Assembly (NCBI GenBank): GCA_945952575.1
Contig: CAMFIY010000011.1
Coordinates: forward strand, 1-19,795
Source of the DNA: an uncultured Leucobacter sp.
Lineage (GTDB): Bacteria; Actinomycetota; Actinomycetes; Actinomycetales; Microbacteriaceae
Reading direction: 5' to 3'
DNA length: 19,795 bases
Shown: positions 6,681 through 14,827 of the stretch, piece by piece
Layout of the letters: every line of letters begins with the position of its first letter
How positions within the stretch are numbered: the stretch's first letter is position 1
Notes under the pieces: model-generated
Seen by the model: the letters and a program-made list of their open reading frames with translations, nothing else
Told to the model about the DNA's origin: nothing
Databases searched by the model: none
Position numbers and translations under genes: made by a program

Positions 6681-7699
6681 GCGCCGAATCCGGGGGCGCC
6701 GCGCCCGAGACGACGACGTCGATCCCGCGGCCGGCCGAGCGCCGCAGGATGAAGATGCTGGCGGCCTGGGGGGTCGCGTCGCGGATCCTGCGCATGCCGC
6801 TCTTCGCGATCAGCCTCTCTATCGTGCTCGTCTGGCTGATCGTCATCGTCTTCGCGAACCAGATCGCCCCGTTCTCCCCGACGGCGCAGCTGTCGGATCC
6901 GCTCCTCGCCCCCTCGTGGTCCCATCTCTTCGGCACGGACGAGCTGGGGCGCGATGTCTTCAGCCGCATCGTCCACGGCGCGCGGATCTCGCTGGTCTTC
7001 GCGATCGTCCTCGTCACTGCGGCCATGCTGATCGGCACGCTGATCGGGGTCATCTCCGGCTTCTTCGGCGGGCGCATCGACGAGCTGCTGATGCGCCTGG
7101 TCGATCTCTTCTTCGCGTTCCCCGTGATCATCCTCGCGATGGCGGTCGCGGCCGCCCTGGGCGCGAGCGTGCAGAACGCCGTGCTCGCGGGCGTGATCGT
7201 GAGCTGGCCCATGTACGCCCGCATGGCGCGCGGGCTGGTCGTCGGCTACCGGGACGCCGAGTTCGTCATCTCGAGCAGGCTCGCCGGGATGAGCTCCGGC
7301 CGCTCCATCATGGTCGACCTGCTCCCGAGCATCGCCGGACCCACCATCGTCCTCGCCACGCAGGACGTGGGATCGGCGATCCTCCTCCTCGCGAGCCTCT
7401 CGTTCCTCGGCGTCGGCGCGCAGCCGCCCATGCCGGAGTGGGGCGCGATGATCTCCGCGGGTGTGAGCCACTTCAACGCCTGGTGGATCGCCGTGTTCCC
7501 CGGCCTCGCGATCGTCTCGGTCGCACTGGCGTTCAACCTGCTCGGCGACGGCCTGCGCGACATGCTCGACCCGAAGATGAAGCGATCGGTCCAGCTCAGC
7601 CGCCGCGTGCACCTCAAGGGCCCGGTGCCGTGGCTGCGCCGACGCTCCGCCGCCGGCCGGGCATCCACCGACGATCCGACCACGCGGAGGGCGAAGTGA
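6677..7699 (+). CDS. ABC importer permease, DppC/OppC type
   Basis: Second inner-membrane subunit, 340 residues. A hydrophilic N-terminus of about 50 residues precedes the first helix (ISLSIVLVWLIVIVFANQIAPF). The DppC-type periplasmic block LFGTDELGRDVFSRIVHGARISL follows, then the remaining helices. The EAA-like cytoplasmic loop is in EFVISSRLAGMSSGRSI. The pattern QPPMPEWGAMIS and a C-terminal GDGLRDMLDPK are characteristic of the family. The ATG at 6677 overlaps the DppB stop (ATGA), and its own TGA overlaps the GTG of the next gene, indicating translational coupling. The basic C-terminal tail after DPKMKR (about 30 residues) is a little longer than usual. Confidence 0.94.
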   Translation: MSAESGGAAPETTTSIPRPAERRRMKMLAAWGVASRILRMPLFAISLSIVLVWLIVIVFANQIAPFSPTAQLSDPLLAPSWSHLFGTDELGRDVFSRIVHGARISLVFAIVLVTAAMLIGTLIGVISGFFGGRIDELLMRLVDLFFAFPVIILAMAVAAALGASVQNAVLAGVIVSWPMYARMARGLVVGYRDAEFVISSRLAGMSSGRSIMVDLLPSIAGPTIVLATQDVGSAILLLASLSFLGVGAQPPMPEWGAMISAGVSHFNAWWIAVFPGLAIVSVALAFNLLGDGLRDMLDPKMKRSVQLSRRVHLKGPVPWLRRRSAAGRASTDDPTTRRAK

Positions 7700-8664
7700 G
7701 TCTGCTCGAGATACGCGATCTGTCCATCTCGCTCCCCGCGAACGGCCGCATGCTGCCGATCGTCGAGGGCATCTCGCTCTCGCTGAACCGCGGTGAGGTG
7801 CTCGGGATCGCCGGCGAGAGCGGCAGCGGCAAGACGATGTCGGCGATGGCCGTGATGGGCCTGCTGCCGAAGGACGCCGAGGTCACCGGCTCGATCCGGT
7901 ACGAGGGACGCGAGCTTATCGGTCTCGGCGAGCGGGATTTCCGCGAGATCCGCGGCCGCGACATCGCGATGGTGTTCCAGGATCCCCTGAGCAGCCTGCA
8001 CCCGATGCTGACGATCGAGAAGCAGCTCACCGACCACCTGCGCAAGCACCGCAAGGCGAGCCGCAGCGCAGCGCGCACTCGGGCCGAGGAGCTGCTGCGC
8101 CTCGTGCAGCTGCCGAACCCGGCCAAGACGCTGCGCGCCTACCCCCATCAGCTCTCCGGGGGGCAGCGCCAGCGCGTCGCGATCGCGATCGCGCTGGCGT
8201 GCGAGCCGTCGCTCCTGATCGCCGACGAGCCGACGACCGCGCTCGACGTGACGGTGCAGGCGGGCATCATCGAGTTGCTGCTCTCGCTGACCGAGCAGGT
8301 CGACATCGGGGTCATGATCGTGACCCACGACCTCGGGGTCCTCTCGAGCATCGCCGATCGCCTGGCCGTCTTCTACGCCGGCGAGGTCGTCGAGACCGCG
8401 AGGGCGGCCGAGGTGTTCTCGCGACCGGCGCATCCCTACACCGAGGCGCTGCTCGCCGCGGTGCCGCACGAGAGCGAGAGCGGCGAGATCGACCTGAAGC
8501 CGATGCGCGGCACGCCGCCCTCGGCGGGCGAATGGCCGGAGGGCTGCCGCTTCAATCCGCGCTGCGCATACGTCGAGCGTCAGTGCTACTCGGTGCATCC
8601 CGTGCTGAGCGAGTCCGAGCCCGGGCACCTGGTGGCCTGCCACGTGAGAGGAGCCGCATCGTGA
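7696..8664 (+). CDS. ABC importer ATPase, DppD/OppD type
   Basis: Cytoplasmic ATPase of 322 residues. It shows Walker A GESGSGKT (40-47), Q-loop VFQDPLSS, ABC signature LSGGQRQR, Walker B LLIADEPT and the switch His in VTHDLGV. The C-terminal oligopeptide-transporter domain contains HPYTEALL and a Cys pattern C-x5-C-x6-C-x-C (CRFNPRC, then RQC and VACH). From memory, a [4Fe-4S] cluster has been reported at the equivalent place in a mycobacterial Dpp transporter. The GTG start at 7696 overlaps the DppC stop (GTGA), with GGAGG 6-7 nt upstream. It pairs with the next gene product to form a heterodimer. Confidence 0.95.
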   Translation: MSLLEIRDLSISLPANGRMLPIVEGISLSLNRGEVLGIAGESGSGKTMSAMAVMGLLPKDAEVTGSIRYEGRELIGLGERDFREIRGRDIAMVFQDPLSSLHPMLTIEKQLTDHLRKHRKASRSAARTRAEELLRLVQLPNPAKTLRAYPHQLSGGQRQRVAIAIALACEPSLLIADEPTTALDVTVQAGIIELLLSLTEQVDIGVMIVTHDLGVLSSIADRLAVFYAGEVVETARAAEVFSRPAHPYTEALLAAVPHESESGEIDLKPMRGTPPSAGEWPEGCRFNPRCAYVERQCYSVHPVLSESEPGHLVACHVRGAAS

Positions 8665-9671
8665 GGGAGCCCGCGACCCCGCCGCTGCTGCGCGTCCAGG
8701 GAGCCTCGGTCGAGTACAAGCGCGGCGACCGCACCGTGGTGCAGGCCGTCAACGACGTGAGCTTCGAGCTGCGCCCCGGCGAGATCGTCGGGATCGTGGG
8801 GGAGAGCGGCTGCGGCAAGTCGACGCTCGCCAAGGGCATCATGGGTCTTGCCCCGCTCTCCGCGGGCAGCGTGGAGTTCGACGGGACGCCCGTCGGGCGG
8901 CTCGGGCGGCGCAAGCGCGACGAGCGGCTGCTGCCGGTGCAGATGATCTTCCAGGACTCCGCCGCGGCCCTCAACCCGCGGCGGACGATCGGCGCGCAGA
9001 TCTCCGAGGTGATCGCCTCGCGGGTGAAGCACCGCGGTGAGCAGGGCGTGAACGTCGTGAACGAGATTGCCGACCTGCTGCGCCGGGTCGGCCTGCCGCC
9101 GGCGGCCGCCATGAAGTACAGTCACGAGTTCTCGGGCGGGCAGAAGCAGCGCATCGCGCTCGCCCGAGCGCTCGCCTCGAAGCCGCGCGTGCTCGTCGCC
9201 GACGAGCCCATCTCGGCCCTCGACGCCTCGGCCCAGGCATATGCCGCGAAGCTCTTGGTCGAGGTCTGCCGGGCCGAGGGCATCGCGCTGCTCTTCATCT
9301 CCCACGATCTCGCCGTGGTGCGCGCCATCACCGAGCGGGTCATCGTGATGTATCTGGGCCGGGTGTTCGAGTCGGGCCCGACCCGCGGGGTCTGGGCGGA
9401 GCCGAAGCACCCTTACGCGCAGGCGCTCATCAACGCGATCCCGGTGCCGGACGGGTCCGGCCGCCGCCCCGAGACGCTGGTCGGCGAGGTACCGGATCCG
9501 TCGAACGCCCCGGCCGGCTGCGTGTTCCATCCGCGCTGCCCGGTCCGCTTCGCCGGGTGCGACACCGAGGAGCCGGTGCTGATCCAGCTGGGCGGATCGC
9601 GCGCCGCCGCGTGCCGGCTGCTGGAGGCACCGGCCGGGCCGCCACTCGCGGCTGTGACTTCGGACAGCTGA
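8661..9671 (+). CDS. ABC importer ATPase, DppF/OppF type
   Basis: Second ATPase subunit, 336 residues. Walker A is GESGCGKS (47-54), the Q-loop MIFQDS, the signature FSGGQKQR (Phe in place of the usual Leu, common in OppF proteins), Walker B VLVADEPISALD and the switch His in ISHDLAVV. The C-terminal domain has KHPYAQALINAIP and a Cys set resembling its partner (CVFHPRC, AGC, AAAC). GTG 8661 overlaps the preceding stop (GTGA). It ends the importer operon; no terminator is visible in the 114-nt gap before the oxygenase operon, so some read-through is possible. Confidence 0.95.
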   Translation: MREPATPPLLRVQGASVEYKRGDRTVVQAVNDVSFELRPGEIVGIVGESGCGKSTLAKGIMGLAPLSAGSVEFDGTPVGRLGRRKRDERLLPVQMIFQDSAAALNPRRTIGAQISEVIASRVKHRGEQGVNVVNEIADLLRRVGLPPAAAMKYSHEFSGGQKQRIALARALASKPRVLVADEPISALDASAQAYAAKLLVEVCRAEGIALLFISHDLAVVRAITERVIVMYLGRVFESGPTRGVWAEPKHPYAQALINAIPVPDGSGRRPETLVGEVPDPSNAPAGCVFHPRCPVRFAGCDTEEPVLIQLGGSRAAACRLLEAPAGPPLAAVTSDS

Positions 9672-9683
9672 GGTCGGGGTTTC

Positions 9684-9726
9684 TGTGCAAGTGAACATAT
9701 GGAAGGTCCGTGCGCGTCAATACCGT
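9684..9726 (+). promoter_or_regulatory. Putative regulated promoter of Rieske oxygenase operon (copy B of shared motif)
   Basis: TGTGC-AAGT-GAACA (9684-9697) is followed by a -10-like TACCGT at 9721-9726, 37 bases from the motif start. The -35 position (TATGGA) is weak. The -10 lies 65 bases before the ATG of the alpha subunit, exactly as in copy C upstream of the second aldehyde dehydrogenase. Both leaders also end in a similar CAGT(T)CAAGGAG ribosome site. Confidence 0.55.
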
Positions 9727-9785
9727 GAGGAAGTGCCCCCCACGCGTTGCCGGGCCGGCGGATGCAATCAGTCAAGGAGGATGAG

Positions 9786-11195
9786 ATGTCGAAGCCGATC
9801 GACGAATTGATCGTTCAGGAGAAGGGCCTGGTGAGCCGGGAGATCTTCGTGGACGAGGATCTCTTCAAGCAGGAGCTCTCCCACGTCTTCGCCCGCGCCT
9901 GGCTCTGGGTGGCGCACGAGGACCAGATCGCGAAGAACGGCGATTACGTCGTGTCCAAGATGGGCACCGACACCGTGATCGTCACGCGCGACATGGAGGG
10001 CAAAGTGCACGTGCTGCTGAACACGTGCACGCACCGAGGCATGCGCCTGTGCCGCAACGACATGGGCAACGCGCGCACCTTCTCGTGCCCCTACCACGGC
10101 TGGTCCTACTCGATGGACGGCCGCATCGTCGAGACCCCCGGCGACCTCGCCGGCGTCCCGGGCCATGCGACCTACTACCACGGAGAGCTCGACAAGAAGG
10201 ACTGGGGGCTGGTGCGCGCGCCGCGCGTGAAGGTCTACAAGCGCACCGTCTGGGCGTCGTGGGATCCGGACGCGCCCGAGTTCGAGGACTACCTCGGCGA
10301 CATGAAGGAGTACCTCGACTTCGCGCTGGACGGCCGCGACGGCTCGCCCGGCAACAACGAGATGATCGGCGGCATCCTGAAGTGGCGGGTGCCCTCGAAT
10401 TGGAAGTTCGCCCCCGAGAATTTCATCGGCGACAACTACCACGACATCTCGCACCGCTCGGTCGACCTGGTCGGCATCAATCCCTCGGGCGGCTCCGGGC
10501 GCGGGGACGACGTGCCCGACGAGGAGACGACGATCGGGTTCCCGCTGCTCGGCCACGGCGTGATCGGCGAACCCCCGGTCTTCCAGGAGCCCGACTACGA
10601 GGAGGGCTGGGGCGGCAACCCCGAGGTGGCCGAGTACTACCGCCGGAGTCACGAGCGCCGGAAGGAGCGCTTCGGCGACGGGCGCCGCGTGAGCATGACC
10701 GTCGGCACGATCTTCCCCAACATGTCCTTCCACGGCCGGCAGCCGCGCACCATCGCGGTCTTCCACCCGATCTCGCCGACCGAGATGGAGATGTGGCGGA
10801 TCTTCCTGGTCGATCGGGACGCGCCGCAGGAGGTCAAGGACATGGCCCGCCACTACCACCTGAGCTATTCGGGTCCCGGCGGCCTCACCGAGTCCGACGA
10901 CATGGAGAACTGGTCGTACGCCACGGACTCCAGCCGCGGCGAGATCTCCCGCAGCATCTACTTCAACTACGAGATGGGACTCGGCCACGCCCGCGAACTC
11001 GAGCACCTCGAGGGCGCGGTCGAGAACGGCACCTTCACCGAGGAGAACGCCCGCATCTTCTACCGGCGCTGGGCCGAGTTCATGAAGGCGGACTCATGGG
11101 GCGACCTGCACCCGGGCAAGGGCCCCGGACCGGTCAGGGCCGGAGCCGATCCGACCCCCGACCCGGAGCCGACCCCGGCACCCGAGAGCGAGTGA
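9786..11195 (+). CDS. Rieske non-heme iron ring-hydroxylating oxygenase, alpha (large) subunit
   Basis: Catalytic subunit, 469 residues, that adds O2 to a ring or related substrate using electrons from the ferredoxin. The Rieske [2Fe-2S] ligands are Cys81 and His83 (CTHRGMRLC) and Cys101 and His104 (CPYHGW). The mononuclear iron region is ENFIGDNYHDISH: bridging Asp216, His219 and His223, with the third ligand expected in the acidic ESDDMENW (369-376). The two histidines are three residues apart, whereas the published motif has four or five. The C-terminus ends in a Pro/Asp/Glu-rich tail (about 451-469). ATG 9786 has AAGGAGG 5 nt upstream; in-frame ATG 9762 would add eight residues. The beta subunit follows directly. 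It resembles actinobacterial phthalate or polycyclic-aromatic type oxygenases, but the substrate cannot be assigned. Confidence 0.95.
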   Translation: MSKPIDELIVQEKGLVSREIFVDEDLFKQELSHVFARAWLWVAHEDQIAKNGDYVVSKMGTDTVIVTRDMEGKVHVLLNTCTHRGMRLCRNDMGNARTFSCPYHGWSYSMDGRIVETPGDLAGVPGHATYYHGELDKKDWGLVRAPRVKVYKRTVWASWDPDAPEFEDYLGDMKEYLDFALDGRDGSPGNNEMIGGILKWRVPSNWKFAPENFIGDNYHDISHRSVDLVGINPSGGSGRGDDVPDEETTIGFPLLGHGVIGEPPVFQEPDYEEGWGGNPEVAEYYRRSHERRKERFGDGRRVSMTVGTIFPNMSFHGRQPRTIAVFHPISPTEMEMWRIFLVDRDAPQEVKDMARHYHLSYSGPGGLTESDDMENWSYATDSSRGEISRSIYFNYEMGLGHARELEHLEGAVENGTFTEENARIFYRRWAEFMKADSWGDLHPGKGPGPVRAGADPTPDPEPTPAPESE

Positions 11196-11202
11196 GGCGA
11201 CC

Positions 11203-11730
11203 ATGTCGAAGCTGGAAGAGATCGAGCTGCTGCACGACGTCACGCAGTGGTTCTACCGTGAGGCCGATCTGCTGGACTACCGCGAATACGCCGAGTGGCT
11301 GAAGCTCCTGCACCCCGAGATGCGCTACTTCATCCCGCTGGTGCGGAACGTGCCCCGCATCCGCGATACCGAGTTCACCCGAGAGCAGCAGGACAACGCC
11401 TGGATGGACGAGGGCTACGTGACCATCGAGAAGCGGGTGAAGCAGATCCTCACCAACATCCACTGGGCCGAGGAGCCGCCGTCGCGCGCCTCCCACCTGA
11501 TCACCAACACGGTCCTGCTCTCGGTCGAGGGCGAGCAGGGCGCGCGCGAGGTGCAGACGCGTTCCCGGGTCTTCGTGTACCAGAACCGCATCGACGACGA
11601 GGTGAACCACTTCGTCGGCAAGCGGATCGACACGCTCGTCGAGTCCGATGGCGGATGGCTGCTCAAGCACCGCACGGTGCACATCGACCAGAGCGTGCTG
11701 CTCGCCAAAGCATTGACGGTGTTCATCTGA
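11203..11730 (+). CDS. Ring-hydroxylating oxygenase, beta (small) subunit
   Basis: Structural subunit of the alpha3-beta3 oxygenase, 175 residues, with the cystatin/NTF2-like fold expected of the family. Recognisable blocks are FYREADLLDYREYAEWLKLL at the N-terminus, the central TRSRVFVYQNR and the C-terminal signature RTVHIDQSVLLAKALTVFI. It starts at ATG 11203, 7 nt after the alpha stop, with GAGG overlapping that stop. Its TGA overlaps the ATG of the ferredoxin gene (TGATG), so the three oxygenase components are translationally linked. Presence of a beta subunit places the alpha subunit among the heteromeric oxygenases rather than the phthalate 4,5-dioxygenase-like homotrimers. Confidence 0.95.
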   Translation: MSKLEEIELLHDVTQWFYREADLLDYREYAEWLKLLHPEMRYFIPLVRNVPRIRDTEFTREQQDNAWMDEGYVTIEKRVKQILTNIHWAEEPPSRASHLITNTVLLSVEGEQGAREVQTRSRVFVYQNRIDDEVNHFVGKRIDTLVESDGGWLLKHRTVHIDQSVLLAKALTVFI

Positions 11731-12059
11731 TGGTCAGAGCCGTATTCCATCCCGCCGACGGCGGGGACGCGGTCGGCATCGACGTGCCCGAGGGCTGGAC
11801 GCTCATGGAGGGCGCCCGGCAGGAGGCCGTCGAGGGCATCGTGGCCGATTGCGGCGGCGGCGCGATCTGCGGCACCTGCCACGTGCGCGTGCGGCCCGAA
11901 TGGTTCGACCGGATCCCCGAGCCCGAGCCGAGCGAGGCCGCGCTGCTGACGATCGTGCCGGAGGTGAGCGAGTGCAGTCGGCTCGCCTGCCAGATCCCGA
12001 TGGAACCCGAGCTCGACGGCATCGAGGTCGACATCCCGAGCATGCAGCTCGACATCTGA
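11730..12059 (+). CDS. [2Fe-2S] ferredoxin, putidaredoxin/adrenodoxin-like
   Basis: Small electron carrier, 109 residues, passing electrons from the FAD reductase to the Rieske centre. The cluster ligands are Cys41, Cys47, Cys50 and Cys87, in the pattern C-x5-C-x2-C followed by LACQI, characteristic of the vertebrate/putidaredoxin type rather than a Rieske-type or [3Fe-4S] ferredoxin. HVRV after the third Cys and the acidic stretch EPEPSEAALL (64-73), which in this family contacts the reductase, are also typical. Its ATG overlaps the beta-subunit TGA. The matching reductase is encoded 4.3 kb downstream in another operon, not adjacent. Confidence 0.95.
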   Translation: MVRAVFHPADGGDAVGIDVPEGWTLMEGARQEAVEGIVADCGGGAICGTCHVRVRPEWFDRIPEPEPSEAALLTIVPEVSECSRLACQIPMEPELDGIEVDIPSMQLDI

Positions 12060-12141
12060 GCGGCGCCCGCCGCGCACCCCTGCGCTCCGTCCCGCCGGGC
12101 CCGAGCGCATCGCAACGAACCTCTAACGAAAGGAACCCCCA

Positions 12142-13101
12142 GTGGAGACCGTCTTCATCTCGTCGGCCATCCCGGATGACCTCCGCGAGCGCCTGCAGCA
12201 GAACTACCGCGTCGTCGACGTGCCCGAGGGCACCACGAGCGGCTTCGAAGCCTACGGCGAGCCCGCCGGCTGGTTCATGGACGGCGGCACGCCGGTGGAC
12301 GCCGACACCCTGGCGCAGCTCCCGACGCTCCGCGCCGTCTCGAACCACGGCGTCGGCTACGACAGCGTCGACGTCGCGGCGTGCACGGCCGCGAAGGTGC
12401 CCGTGACCAACACCCCGGGCGTGCTCGACAACGCCGTCGCCGAGCTGACCCTCGGCCTCATCCTCGCGCTCGGCCGCGGCATCGTGAAGTACGACGGCTA
12501 CGTGCGCGACGGCTCCTGGGAGCGGGAGTGGCCGCCCTACACGAACGATGTGCACGGCAAGACCCTCGGCGTCGTCGGCATGGGTCGCATCGGGCGCCGC
12601 CTGGCCGAGATCGTCGCCCCGCTCGGGATCGAGGTCCTGTACCACAACCGCTCGCAGAACCCCGCGATCGACGAGTCCGGGGTGGCCGCATACGCCGAAT
12701 GGGAGGACATGCTGCAGCGCTCCGACTTCGTGTCGCTGCATACGCCGCTCACCGAGCGCACGCGCGGTTTCTTCGTCAAGGAGGACTTCGAGCTGATGAA
12801 GCCGAGCGCCTACCTGATCAACATGGCGCGCGGCGCGGTGGTGAACACGGACGACCTGATCGCCGCGCTGCAGGACGGCACGATCGCCGGAGCCGCGCTC
12901 GACGTCTTCGAGCAGGAGCCGCTGCCGGCCTCGCACCCGCTGCTCGCACTCGACAACGTCATCGTGCAGCCGCACAACGGCAGTGCGACGGTCGAGACGC
13001 GCCGCGCCATGGTGGAGCTCGGAATCGATAACCTCGAAGACATGCTGCACGGGCGGGAGCCGAGAACCTCGCTGAACTGGGACGAGATCCGCTCCTCCTG
13101 A
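12142..13101 (+). CDS. D-isomer-specific 2-hydroxyacid dehydrogenase (NAD-dependent)
   Basis: A 319-residue enzyme interconverting a 2-hydroxyacid and a 2-oxoacid. The N-terminal catalytic domain contains VSNHGVGYDSVD. The nucleotide motif is VGMGRIGRR, followed by an NRSQ sequence at the end of beta-2, where a basic residue hints at NADP use, although this is not decisive. The catalytic Arg is in NMARGAVVN, the Glu in FEQEPLP and the His in VQPHNGSAT. It resembles glyoxylate/hydroxypyruvate reductases. The GTG start has AAAGGA 7 nt upstream. It follows the ferredoxin by 82 nt without a clear promoter and is closed by a terminator, so it is probably the last gene of the oxygenase operon. It may act on a 2-oxo- or 2-hydroxyacid product of the pathway; that is inference. 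Confidence 0.93.
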   Translation: METVFISSAIPDDLRERLQQNYRVVDVPEGTTSGFEAYGEPAGWFMDGGTPVDADTLAQLPTLRAVSNHGVGYDSVDVAACTAAKVPVTNTPGVLDNAVAELTLGLILALGRGIVKYDGYVRDGSWEREWPPYTNDVHGKTLGVVGMGRIGRRLAEIVAPLGIEVLYHNRSQNPAIDESGVAAYAEWEDMLQRSDFVSLHTPLTERTRGFFVKEDFELMKPSAYLINMARGAVVNTDDLIAALQDGTIAGAALDVFEQEPLPASHPLLALDNVIVQPHNGSATVETRRAMVELGIDNLEDMLHGREPRTSLNWDEIRSS

Positions 13102-13111
13102 GAGCTGGGCG

Positions 13112-13146
13112 AGAGCCGGGTTGCAGCGCGCACCCGGCTCTTTCTC
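13112..13146 (+). terminator. Intrinsic (Rho-independent) terminator
   Basis: AGAGCCGGGT (13112-13121) and ACCCGGCTCT (13132-13141) form a perfect 10-bp stem with a 10-nt loop, followed by the T-rich TTTCTC (13141-13146). It lies 10 nt after the hydroxyacid dehydrogenase stop, closing the oxygenase operon before the regulator gene. Confidence 0.85.
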
Positions 13147-13181
13147 ATGAGCGGCGTGTAGGCAAGAGGCGGGAGGCCGGA

Positions 13182-14696
13182 GTGCAGGAGAAGTCGGGGG
13201 ACGGGTACGCCACGCTGCGCATGCTCTTGAACGAGCAGCGCCTCAACCTCGAACCGGTGCAGGCCCCCGAGTACCTGCTCGACCGCCACGTCCGCTGGGT
13301 CACCGTCACGGAGATGGTGGATCCCGCGCCCTACCTGCTCGGGGACGAGCTGATTCTGACGCTCGGCAGCGCCTGGCCGGATCCCGAGTCGCCCGACATC
13401 GAGCGATTCGTGCGCCGCATCGCCGGCGCCGGGGTGTCGGCCGTCGGCATCGGCCTGGGCCTCGGCCACGAGCGCGTGCCGCAGCGGATGATCGACGCCG
13501 CGAGCGCGCAGGGGCTGCCTCTCATCGCCGTCCCGCTCACGACGAGCTTTCGCGAGATCGGCGAGTTCGTGGTCGACTACGTGCTGGGCGACAAGTACGC
13601 GGCGGTGCAGAAGACGCTGCAGGCGCACAGTGAGCTGACGGAGGCGCTCACCTCCCGGCTCGGCGTCGAGGGGCTGATCGGCCGGCTGCGCCGGCTCATC
13701 GAGGTGCCCGTGGCCGTGGTCGACTACTGGGGCGGCGTGATCGCGAGCCAGCCGGCCTCCACCATCTGGGAGATCGAGCCGATCATCGAGCACCGCAACA
13801 GCGCGGTGCACGGCGACGTGATCGCCGGATCCACGGTGTACCCGGTCGTCATCGCCGACAAGCGGGTCGCTTTCGTCTGCACCCACGGCTCCGGCGAGGC
13901 GCCGGAGCTCATGCGCTTCGCGGTCAGCCTCGTCGCGCTGGAGCTCTCGCGCCGCCAGGCGCTGCAGCACGGCCGTCGCGAGCTGATCGGCCAGGTGCTC
14001 GGCGACTACGTGCAGGGCGACCTCGCCGACCACGAGGCGCACCGTCGGCTCACCCGCGCCGGGGTCGACTTCCGCAGCGCCAACCGGGTGATCCTCGCGC
14101 GGGTCAACTGCCAGCCGCGTCTGCTGGAGGACGTGCCGTGGAACGGCGACGACTTCGTGCCCGGACAGTCGGGCGAGTACACCGTCGCGCTCGTCGACGA
14201 CGTGATCGCGATGATCAGCTCGGAGTCGGTGGACGTCGACGAGCTGGCGCGCTCCGCGACCCGCCATCTCGAGCGGCTGGGCGAGACGCGGATCGGGATC
14301 GGCGGCCTGTACCAGGGCGTTGCGGGCCTGCGCCTCTCCTGGCTGGAGGCGCAGGGGGCCATGAGCTCCGGACCCTCCGTGGGTACCGGCGCCTCGATGC
14401 ATCTGCCGCGCCTCATGCTCGCGAGTCTCAAAGTCCCCCTGCAGAGCATCGGCGATCAGATCCTCAAGGTGCTGCTCGACTACGATGCCGAGAACGACGC
14501 GCAGCTGGTCACGACGCTCAAGGTGTATCTGGAGTGCAACTGCCAGAGCGCGGAGGCAGCGCAGAGCCTCTTCGTGCACCGGAACACCCTGCGCTACCGC
14601 CTGCGGCTGATCGAGAAGCTGACCGGCTCCGACCTCAATGACTTCGAGGTCCTCGTCAACTTCTATCTCGCCGTCCTCGCCCTCGAGATGGGCTGA
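13182..14696 (+). CDS. PucR/CdaR-family transcriptional regulator
   Basis: A 504-residue regulator. The N-terminal PucR-type sensor region (about 10-140) includes LEPVQAPEYLLDRHVRWVTVTE and LGDELILTLG. A central region (about 290-390) would hold the GGDEF-like CdaR domain. The C-terminal helix-turn-helix of the family is clear: LFVHRNTLRYRLRLIEKLTG (about 463-482) followed by DFEVLVNFYLAV. The GTG start has GGGAGG 5 nt upstream. It stands between the oxygenase operon terminator and the second aldehyde dehydrogenase operon on the same strand. Members usually activate nearby catabolic genes in response to a pathway metabolite. It is the only regulator in the window, hence the best candidate to bind the four TGTGC-N4-GMAYA sites, though no copy precedes its own gene. 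Confidence 0.94.
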   Translation: MQEKSGDGYATLRMLLNEQRLNLEPVQAPEYLLDRHVRWVTVTEMVDPAPYLLGDELILTLGSAWPDPESPDIERFVRRIAGAGVSAVGIGLGLGHERVPQRMIDAASAQGLPLIAVPLTTSFREIGEFVVDYVLGDKYAAVQKTLQAHSELTEALTSRLGVEGLIGRLRRLIEVPVAVVDYWGGVIASQPASTIWEIEPIIEHRNSAVHGDVIAGSTVYPVVIADKRVAFVCTHGSGEAPELMRFAVSLVALELSRRQALQHGRRELIGQVLGDYVQGDLADHEAHRRLTRAGVDFRSANRVILARVNCQPRLLEDVPWNGDDFVPGQSGEYTVALVDDVIAMISSESVDVDELARSATRHLERLGETRIGIGGLYQGVAGLRLSWLEAQGAMSSGPSVGTGASMHLPRLMLASLKVPLQSIGDQILKVLLDYDAENDAQLVTTLKVYLECNCQSAEAAQSLFVHRNTLRYRLRLIEKLTGSDLNDFEVLVNFYLAVLALEMG

Positions 14697-14769
14697 TCGC
14701 GCGATTCCGAACGACCGCGTGCGAGGCTCGGAGGCGTTGGTGCTCTCCGCCAGTGATCATCGGGATGCT

Positions 14770-14813
14770 TGTGCTCATGCACATACCCTGAGCCTTTCGG
14801 CCGACCATACGAT
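14770..14813 (+). promoter_or_regulatory. Putative regulated promoter of aldehyde dehydrogenase-UbiX operon (copy C of shared motif)
   Basis: TGTGC-TCAT-GCACA (14770-14783) is the one perfectly symmetrical copy of the motif. A -10-like TACGAT at 14808-14813 starts 38 bases downstream of the motif start and 65 bases before the ATG. The -35 position (ACCCTG) is poor. It shares GCTTGTGCTC (14767-14776) with copy D. Confidence 0.6.
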
Positions 14814-14827
14814 GAGACCACTTCGAG

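Noticed and set aside
9747..9785. Earlier starts for the oxygenase alpha subunit (TTG 9747, ATG 9762)
   Set aside because: They would place AAGGAGG inside the coding region; ATG 9786 has this strong site at ideal spacing, and homologous subunits begin near there.
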